Of a DNA stretch of 64,000 nucleotides, positions 56,047-64,000 are shown in pieces (position 1 is the first letter of the stretch; each line of letters starts with the position of its first letter). The stretch covers positions 16,969,234 through 17,033,233 of the forward strand of contig NC_049903.1 of NCBI RefSeq assembly GCF_001411555.2, given 5' to 3'. A model generated the notes under the pieces. It searched no databases. It was not told where the DNA came from and saw nothing but the letters and a program-made list of their open reading frames with translations. A program made the position numbers and the translations under genes. This stretch comes from Juglans regia. Its lineage: Eukaryota > Streptophyta > Magnoliopsida > Fagales > Juglandaceae.

Positions 56047-57589
56047 CAACGGCTTTGAAAAATCTGCCCTTCTAAAAAATCAGAAGAAAAAAGATCCGGT
56101 CATGCGAAGCACTAGCCTTGATGTTAGATTAAACCAACAAGATCCCTCTCCAAAGTCTCCCTACAGATCAATGACCGAGCTTTTAGGAAAATAAAGGAAA
56201 AAAAAAAAAGAAGATACCGAGAGAGAGAGAGAGAGAATCTTGAGAGCATTTCATGCAATCAATTCTACTGTAATTACTATAGAAAGCTTACGTGTCCAAA
56301 TCCTATTTGAAGGTGTAAAAATGAGTTTATCACCTCATCTTGTTTAAAGATCATTTTCTCAAAATCATAATATAATGCGTATTCTCAAGAAAAAAAAAAA
56401 AAAAAAAAAAAAACAGGGAAAGGAAAAAGCTTCTACAATACATATTGTATATTAGGGCTGACAATTTATAGTATGAATATATGTTGAAACCTGCAAAGAT
56501 AGAGATACGAGTGCCAAAATATGAGATAAAAAAGATATTTACAAATTTGAGTTAAGATACACATGAAAAAAATAAAGGGGTAAAAAAGTAAATCGAAAAA
56601 AGAGTATACGGAACAAATCTAAAAGGAGAAAATACACAAATTCCTCAACTAGCAGATGATAACTATCAATTTTGACAACAATCCCCTCAAACTTATAACT
56701 TTTATAAGAAAAATAAAAACATTGAAGAAACATCAATAATTTTTTCAAATAAAAGTTCAGAAAAAGAGAAAATAGATCATTTTTTGAAAATATCTTTTAT
56801 TTAAATAACAAGTTCAAAAATAATTTTAAAACTTAATAGGTTATACTGTCTTCTTCAAGAATCTTTGTAGTTGTCTTTAATGAGAAAAAGGGGTACATTG
56901 AAGTTTTTGGTGGTTTAGTGGTTATTGTAGGAATTGATAGTTTGGGAGGTGATAGTTTGAAATTTGAAGAGAGTTTGGGTATTTTTTTTTCCTAATTTAA
57001 AATAAAAAAAATAGATAAATGCCATCCAAACTTAAAATAACAGAAATTACATCGAGTTAAATAAAATTACAAGAATACCACTTCAAATTCGAAAACTCCA
57101 ACAGCACAAATTCTAAAATAGACTTTAAGTTGAAGTTTAAAGCAAAACAAAACAAGGGGTAAAATATCTCAATTATTGATACTTTGTAAGATAACAATTT
57201 TATTTAAATTACACTTTATGTTGAATACGGTTTCATGCATGAAATTAGGCTGAGATTCGTTTTAGTTTTCCGAATTTAAAGGGTCAGTTTCATTGTGAAG
57301 TTTAAAAATAAAATATGTTTTTCCTCTATTAATAAGTCACTAATAAGTAGAAAAATTTTACTCATCATCCCCTACACCATACATCAACATGTGATTTGTT
57401 ATTTTTATCATTCTATTTAAACATACACATATTGATGTGTAAATATGTGTTTAAATAGTACAAAAATAACAAATCATATATTGGTGTGTGATATGAGAAT
57501 GATAAGTATAAGTAATATCACGAAAGATTATAGCCTTACCACACCAACATCTCGGTTGCCAAGTACAAGTCACTTCGTAGTCTGTACCT
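56047..57589. other. AT-rich intergenic
   Basis: Contains a (GA)n run at 56219-56236 and a poly-A run at 56391-56413. No coding similarity seen. Confidence 0.6.
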
Positions 57590-58395
57590 TTTTTTTAAAC
57601 AAGTATATCATAGATATAATAAACAATTACAAGAAACAAGACTCAATAGGGTAGGAGCCCTCAACAATCATCCCAAACCAGGAATTACAATACAAGAAAA
57701 ATAAAACAAAGAGGGATCTGGAGCCAATGACTTGGCTCCCACCCATTTCTCACAAAGGAGAGCTGGTTGAAGCGGTTTTGACACAGTCTGATAAACAGAC
57801 TGTAAAAACTATGACTGGAAGCCACAGAGGATTGTTGTGTGCCGCAATTTGCTGGTCTGGGTTGGCTGAAGGAGACTTTCACTACCATTTTATATTGATC
57901 CTTAGTTAGGAAAAATGGAAATATTGGAAAATAGCAATTGGAAGATGGGTCGAATTGTAGGCCACACGCCACTCTTGGAGAGAAGATAATGGTCGGATCT
58001 AAGAGATCTGAGGTCATTGACCCTGATGGTGCCACGCGTGGAGGCGATAGACTCCCCATGGTGAGGTGGCGCGTGAGTTTCATACACGGTGTGAGTCGCG
58101 CATAAGACGCACACGCCGCTCTTTTGGTCGATTTTCTTCTACCTTCCAAAGGAGCAGCGGTTAGAAAATCTAGTGGTGGGGTGCGTGGCTGTTGTAAGAG
58201 GTCGGTAGGCAGCAGATTGGCGCATCTTGATGCTATGGACGGAAAACAAACAAAAAATTGGAAAAAAACCGATGGATAGATCTGGAGTGAGCCAGACAGG
58301 GGGAGGGTGGGTGGAGCTTTGCTGAAGCTCAACCCCCCTCCTCTGGACAGAGATGGGAGGGTTATTCTGGTATATGCTGGAGAGAAACTATCAAG

Positions 58396-58431
<36 letters not shown>

Positions 58432-58473
58432 TTGTTGGTTGAAATCTAAAATTTTCAAATATTTAGGATCCAA
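57590..58473 (-). repeat. Retroposon-like segment with long open frame
   Basis: On the minus strand the segment begins near a (CT)n run (58397-58426 on the plus strand as GA), stays open from 58473 to 57685 (262 codons), then has a short 3' tail and an A-run (T-run at 57590-57597). The encoded residues are Ser/Leu/Pro-rich, with no family motif, and I do not believe it is a conserved gene. The A-run suggests a reverse-transcribed copy, but no flanking duplication was found. Confidence 0.3.
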
Positions 58474-59276
58474 ACTATGAGTGCAACTAAAATAGTATCT
58501 CCACCATTCTTGAGGTCGAGGCTGTTCAGATCGCTTCTATAGACTATGACTAAACTCACAGTCAAAATATATTGTTTCCATTTTATCTTGGATGAATATG
58601 AAGAGGGTAAGGTTGGAACATCTACTACGATGGCAATAGTGGGAGACAAGCAAAGCCAATAAAGCACCTAGAGAAATGTTTTAGCCACAAAGAAATTTCA
58701 CAAAAATAAACACAAACTGAAATTTGATGTGGTATGTTAGATTATAAAATTACTTTTATTAGAAAGTGGATCTAACATATCATATGAAACCATGTCAGCT
58801 TGTGAGTTTACTTTTGTAGAATCTCTTTATGGCTTTAGCAAGTCCCAAGCATTTGTATTGTTGAGCCTATTGTGATTTGTACATAAGTTGAAGGCAATTA
58901 CTAAATTGTTCGAATAAGATATACCAGTCACTAATAAAAGGAGAAAGCCTGAGATTGATTGAATGAAAGAATGATTTGTGGGTGTGTCCATTTTGTCTTT
59001 CGGTTTACCAATTGCAGGGGCTATTCTTCTTCCAGTGAAGCAAAGTCGTTCGCTCTACAGATTGAACCCTAGCTAGCTCTAAGTTGATTGAGTCTAGTAA
59101 AAGACCAATGAGACTTTTGTGGTTCTGGCAATCCATAGGGTCAATAAATTGTAGAAACGAGGGGAATTGGCTTGAGGCCATAATGGAATATCGTATGTAG
59201 TGTAGAAGCAGGTTTTTTCTTTATCTCTATTCTTAAGAAAGCAGCTAAATATTAGAGAATGCATCATTAGCTTGAC
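58474..59276. other. Intergenic, no gene recognised
   Basis: Mixed AT-rich sequence. No coding or bounded repeat that I can support; the final bases are the left target copy of the next element. Confidence 0.5.
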
Positions 59277-60385
59277 TAGGGGTGGATAACGTGACCCTGC
59301 AACCTGTTGCCCCACCCCCACCTGCTCGGGGCGGGGGATCAACGCCACAGATGTGGGGTCGGGTGGACCCGCTCGCATTTGGGGCCTAGGGGACATTTGT
59401 TGAGCCTTGAATCTAAAACTATTTTTTTTTTTTTTGAGTTATGGAGATTGGAGGAAGGTTGAGTTTAAAATGGAGGAGTTGGAGGATGAGATTGTGTCTT
59501 TGTGAACCGTGTGCTATGGAGATTTGATTGTGCATGTGTTTTGAATTTTTGATGTTGTGATTTTGTGTAAATTGGAACCATAAATTAGTTTAAGATTCCA
59601 ATACTTTAGGGTTTCAGTGAAAGAAATGAGGATCTCCCTCAAACACTTGTGTTTAGATAATTTCTCATCATTCAAAGAACAAAGTTTCTTGCTCTTATTG
59701 TATCGCACTTGGACTGAATGGAGTTAGTCATGATATTTTCGTGAGGAAAATGCTGGGGAGACTAATGAAGTGCTTCTGTGTGTGCATTTTTTAAAAATAT
59801 TTATAGAAAAAAAAAGTGGTGATCAACCTGAATCTGATAATCGTTGATTTCATTTTATTATTTTGATTTATATTTATTTTCTTAATTTCAAATTTAATTG
59901 TTGTAACAATGCATGAGATGGCGTCTACCTTCGTTCCAGAATGACTTCACCATTGGCCTCCCACCCCAAATGTCAAACAACTCACTTAGTAGTTATTAGT
60001 TAGTTCAACTGTCTTTAGCAATTCAGTTATTTATAATGTTGATATAATGTCCTTTTTATGTTTGTAATTATTTTCTCTTGATTTGTATTCTTGTAATAGG
60101 TTAGTTATTATTATTAATTTATTAGGTAGGAGTAATACTTCATAGTTCATTTTCTCTTAATTTGTATATTATTTTTATCATTGTAAATTCAGTTTTGTTT
60201 TTTATTTATATATTTTTTTATTAATTTTTGGGTTCAAAATGGCCCAAAATTTGGTTCCGGTACTTGGATGGGGTACCTTGCCTCCGCACACCGGGAGCAG
60301 GTGCCGGGGGTGAAAACCCCACCCTCGGCCAGTGCAGGGCAGGGGGTGGGCTATGCCACACCGTATGATGTGGGTAGCACCCCTA
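59277..60385. mobile_element. hAT-type element with G+C-rich ends
   Basis: 1109 bp, ends TAGGGGTG and CACCCCTA. Flanked by AGCTTGAC (59269-59276) and ACCTTGAC (60386-60393), an 8-bp duplication with one mismatch. Outer ~120 bases on each side are G+C-rich (GGGGCGGGGG, GGTGCCGGGGG); the core is AT-rich without transposase. The right end matches the left end of the element at 30778, so one family. Confidence 0.75.
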
Positions 60386-62426
60386 ACCTTGACGAGCATG
60401 CAGCCTTATTGTGGAGTTTAAAAGAGTGTGATCAAGTGTCAAGATCAACCGAAAAAAGCCTCTCTTTTCTCTCCCCCTTGACTTGAGAGCGGGAATCAGG
60501 CTAATTTTGGCCACTTCAGTCCCAAACAAAGTTGCTCAACAACCTTACCAGTTCAATTTTCAACAGAGTGAATGAACATCATTGCCTGTAGACGAGTCGG
60601 AGTGGTCAGTAACAGTTTGGATCAAAACATCGGAAAAGGAAAAATTCCAATCAACGATTCAAAAAAGCATATGTAAGCTAAGCACGTAAAGTTACAACGA
60701 TATATAACTCAGCCCCCGGAACAACCCTAGTTGCTTGTTCACTAAATCAACAAATCAATTATGTTCCACCTAACCCCATAATAACTACAGCAAGGGGAAC
60801 AAAAACATTAAAAAAAAAAAAAAAAACCAAAACAATTATCATTACAAACCGTATATGAAGTGTGAGCATTACAAAACTTCTGCTTAGAAGACCCTTCCTG
60901 CCGCAACATGTTGATGGGATAAAGTAATTTATAAATCTACCTTAAAAGCAATTGAAACCTGGGCAAAAAAGTTCCAATCAGCAAGCCGACTTCAATATGA
61001 TGTTGGACAAGAATAGTTAAGTGGTATGTAGCACAGATAAAAAGATCAACTATCCAAAGCATACAGACACAAGCACAAATGAGTTTCCTACTTGTTCCGA
61101 ACCACAAAAGGACACAATACACCCAGGACGTATACAGTAAGTATGTAACCTAAAAAAGCAATGAGAAAACCTTCAGAACTAAGAGCACTAAAATTTCTGA
61201 CCAGGTGCTCGGAAGTACTTAAATGTACAGCAACATTTCACATAAAAAAACTGCTCCCAAACTAAGACTATACCCAAAAACCTAAAACAAAGCTTACAGG
61301 TATTCACATTATAGATAATGCTAACAATGAAAACCTTAGAAAACATAAAACCAATACCTGGCAATATACAAAAACAGAAACATTGAACTAAAGTGAAGGT
61401 TGCTTCAAACCAAAAGGAAAAAGGAAAAGATCTAGTTATAAGAAATGTGAATGTCTCAACCCTCAAATGCAAATATAGCTATAATAACCCACATCACTTG
61501 GTTAGAAGCCATCTAATTTTAGAGGCAAATATTACTTCAAGACATGAATAATTACTACAACTAAACAAATTTGTTAGAAGGACAAAAGTACATGTTTCAA
61601 GCCCTAACATAAGATATCATAATAAACTGTAATCAGAATCTAAGATTGGAATGTCACTTTACAACATTTAAAAATTTGATGCATCATTATCATAGGCTTT
61701 CTCCATGTCCACTGTATTTTACTTAGTGCAGTCTAATTTTCTATGTTCTGAGCTCATGTCATAATTTTTTATTTTATAAGTTCGTGACATAAATTAATGA
61801 TTAATATAACTATAACAGGGCAATATTGATTACATACATCAGTGCTTAATATATCGGAATTAAATAGAAAAAGGATCCGTCCAGACAATTTGGAACAACC
61901 AGATTATAACAGGTAGCAAAACAAATTCAATCCAATAAAATAAAATACAAACTTGATCTATCAGGCAACTTCTAAAGGGCAGTCATAGACAGTGTTAATG
62001 TTTGTGACTAGAATCTATCATGTGTGCTAGAATCATATCTGAAAATCCAAAAAAAGAAAACAAAATACCAAACAGAAGTATAAACCTCTCTTAAGTTTAA
62101 GATACTGCAGCGCATTAATCAACTTGGGAGCATAAACATTCATAGATGCATATGAACTTAAAAGGGTTCACATTTTAGCTATGATTTTTTTTCCTCTTTT
62201 TGTGTTCTCTCTTTTCTATTACACATTTTTTGCGAAAGGAAAATTAAATACATGCAACAGATATATTGTTTGACATTTAAAGAGTGTAAATGCCTTATTA
62301 CCTCATTAATGTAATTGTACAAGGTAAATGTGTAGTCTGAAAATTGGTTCTGACAACCCCAAACGGTCCATTGAAATCTGGTAGCCTTCACCAGAAAAGC
62401 AATCAATTTGCTACTTATAATAACAT
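60386..62426. other. Downstream region and 3' UTR of VPS54-type gene
   Basis: AT-rich; the part nearest 62426 is the 3' UTR of the VPS54-type gene. A poly-A run lies at 60811-60827. No separate gene is recognised; the minus-strand open frame at 61188-61472 has no family features. Confidence 0.55.
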
Positions 62427-63297
62427 CTATTGGCCAGCTTCGGACCCAAATCTTTCCACCAAAAATTCATCAAGTTTCCCCCAGTTTGGAGTACCAGAAT
62501 TGCTCAAATCATCGGAAGGCAATGACCGAATACACCCAAGAATGTGTTTAACATCTAGATGCAGTCTGGTTAGACAGAAAAAGCTACCTTCTTAGAGAGT
62601 TCAAAAAATAGAAATATTGGTCTATAGAGACAAAGCCAGATACCATTGAAATTTAAACAGAATAGTATTTGATGCTCATGAAGAAGTTAGAAGGTCATAC
62701 CTATTCTTTGCTTGTGGACTGTGGATATCTAAGCGTGAAAATGCTTCTGAAATTTGTGAATGAAAGATAATGACCACTTGCCTAAAATAGCACACAAAAT
62801 AAGTAGTTCAGTAGCAGGAATTATATTGAATTTGTGCATATTAATGCTTTTCTCCTCAATAATTGTCTCAAAAAAATAAAAAGTCACCTATTTTCCTTTT
62901 TTTATTAGAGAGAAGATATTTGCAATTGCGAATTGTGCAACAACCGCATAATCGCTTTGAAAAATGAATAAAACATGGGACCCATATGAAAAAAATTAAT
63001 TTTTTAATAGTAGACCCCACTCTTTTTCAAAACAATTACGTAGTGGTTACGCACTTCACGGTTGTATGTAGAATTACTCTTTTTATTATAGGTAATAGGA
63101 CATTTTTCCTTACAAGTTAAAAGAGTAGGGAGGAAAAAAAAAAAAAGGAAGTTCACATAGCAGATTGTATTGCAGTTATGTGCATTATAAAAAGTTTATA
63201 ATAAAAACTAACATGATGATGAACCTCACCTGAAAATTACTTGAACATCTACCTCGTGTAAAGTCCGAGATAAAACACGTTGAAGAAATCCAACTTC
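62427..63297 (-). CDS. VPS54: GARP subunit VPS54, C-terminal exons (partial)
   Basis: The last three coding exons: 63230-63297, 62701-62781 and 62427-62565, joined in phase to 95 residues and a TAG stop. They read EVGFLQRVLSRTLHEVDVQV, then IFRQVVIIFHSQISEAFSRL, then DVKHILGCIRSLPSDD and finally KLDEFLVERFGSEAGQ. This matches the plant VPS54 C-terminus as I remember it, and the first part aligns with the end of animal Vps54. VPS54 is a subunit of the GARP tether that docks endosome-derived vesicles at the trans-Golgi network. Upstream exons lie beyond 64000. Another GARP/exocyst-like subunit cannot be wholly excluded without a search. Confidence 0.75.
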
Positions 63298-63386
63298 CTG
63301 GGGATGAGAAGAAGAGCTACTCAGGTCTAGTCAATTCACTAAAATTAGATCAAGCTAAATATAGTCTATCATAAACCCCCCCCCAA

Positions 63387-63419
<33 letters not shown>

Positions 63420-64000
63420 AAAGACTCTAAGAATATATACAGAAGCCAACCAACTTTAATCAACCTTAGATAATTGGTACTTTGTTTCACAGGAGAAATC
63501 TAGCAGCTGGGCAAGCAAACACAACTCAGAAAAAGTCACCCAAATCAATATTTTGTGTTCATTACTTCCTGATCAACAAATCCATTTTGGCCAAGGCCCA
63601 AGATCCAATTTAAAAAATAGCACCCTTTAGGTCCAAAGTTAAATATGGGCTTGCAAATTTCAATTCATGTGCCTGAGATCCCACACATCTGCAATAAGTT
63701 TTCACGGTATTCTAAATAATGACCACCAAGTCGATTCCTGGGGGCTGGGTGCAAAATTATGAATCAAAAGACCTTGTCCTATTGAGGCTGGACACGCTGA
63801 CAATGGCAGATTCTCCCTCCTCTTCAGTATCACGCACATATGTACAAAACATGCTTCTAGAAATCTCTATTTCTTTGGCAAAAGCCCAAGCAGACCAGTA
63901 TGTTTTGGCTCAAATGATGCTGCCTCATATAAAAATGAGGTGGAGGGTCAGGTTGTGGGATCACTCAAAGCATGGAACTTGGCATTAAAAAGGATAGAGT
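63298..64000. other. Intron of VPS54-type gene (presumed)
   Basis: Upstream of the first visible VPS54 exon. I found no further VPS54 exon before the edge. A C-run/A-run lies at 63377-63418. The last 300 bases are more mixed in composition and may be retroelement-derived, but no family is recognised. Confidence 0.45.
63377..63418. repeat. Poly-C/poly-A tract
   Basis: About nine C followed by CAAC-type spacer and a run of over 30 A; a hypervariable simple tract in the presumed VPS54 intron. Confidence 0.85.

Noticed and set aside
62427..63297. Identification as VPS52 rather than VPS54
   Set aside because: My first reading was VPS52, but its remembered C-terminus is different, while these exons align with the end of VPS54 (EVGFLQRVLSRTLHEVDVQV region).
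1..64000. tRNA, rRNA or snoRNA genes
   Set aside because: Apart from the tRNA-derived SINE at 43174-43336, no cloverleaf with proper box A/B or rRNA-like block was seen. A covariance-model scan would be decisive.

Overview
The window is nuclear DNA from a flowering plant, almost certainly a eudicot tree-type genome. It is AT-rich, with widely spaced intron-containing genes whose products match land-plant families: a CASP-like membrane protein, an LSD1 zinc-finger protein, an ESCRT-III VPS2 subunit, a GH31 alpha-glucosidase and the GARP subunit VPS54. The space between them is packed with plant transposable elements. Repeated words such as GAGATGAGTTGAGATGAG in small MITEs recall Fagales (walnut/hickory type) genomes, but that placement is from memory and weak.

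Layout: (1) 1-3.7 kb: a Helitron 3' end, then a three-exon CASP-like gene on the minus strand. (2) 3.7-14.3 kb: a minus-strand LSD1-type gene with six coding exons, two probable 5' UTR exons, and long introns carrying LINE and SINE remnants. (3) 17.2-21.8 kb: a minus-strand VPS2-type gene with 11 coding exons, including one GC-AG intron. (4) 22.6-30.1 kb: a decayed, apparently non-coding LTR element (LARD-like). It has been invaded by a Tourist-like MITE (TTA duplication), a solo LTR (TAAGG duplication) and, inside its 3' LTR, a hAT-like element. (5) 30-39.8 kb: no intact gene; MITEs, a G+C-rich hAT element, a LINE RNase H relic and a duplicated ~200 bp segment. (6) 39.9-46.4 kb: a five-exon GH31 alpha-glucosidase on the plus strand; its introns hold a foldback MITE, a second Helitron 3' end and an Au-type SINE. 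(7) 47.8-56.0 kb: a decayed Ty3/gypsy chromovirus with both LTRs and a CAAAA duplication, a hAT MITE inserted in its pol, an inverted copy of the same MITE just outside, and then a TIR element carrying a broken fragment of an S-domain receptor-kinase gene (Pack-MULE-like). (8) 57.6-60.4 kb: a retroposon-like segment and another hAT element. (9) 62.4-64 kb: the last three coding exons of VPS54 on the minus strand, running off the right edge.

The host genes are unrelated housekeeping or membrane-traffic genes and form no operon or cluster. VPS2 (ESCRT-III, multivesicular bodies) and VPS54 (GARP, endosome-to-TGN tethering) both serve endosomal traffic but lie 40 kb apart, so nothing suggests linkage by function. 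I did not find a clear new biological system. The most interesting material is structural: exactly delimited nested insertions with target-site duplications, an inverted pair of G+C-ended hAT MITEs, a TIR element that captured a receptor-kinase fragment, a foldback MITE in an intron, and a LARD interior built on a repeated GGCGAGC/GCTCGCC vocabulary. Exon borders were read by eye from splice consensus, reading phase and family alignment from memory; no database search was run.
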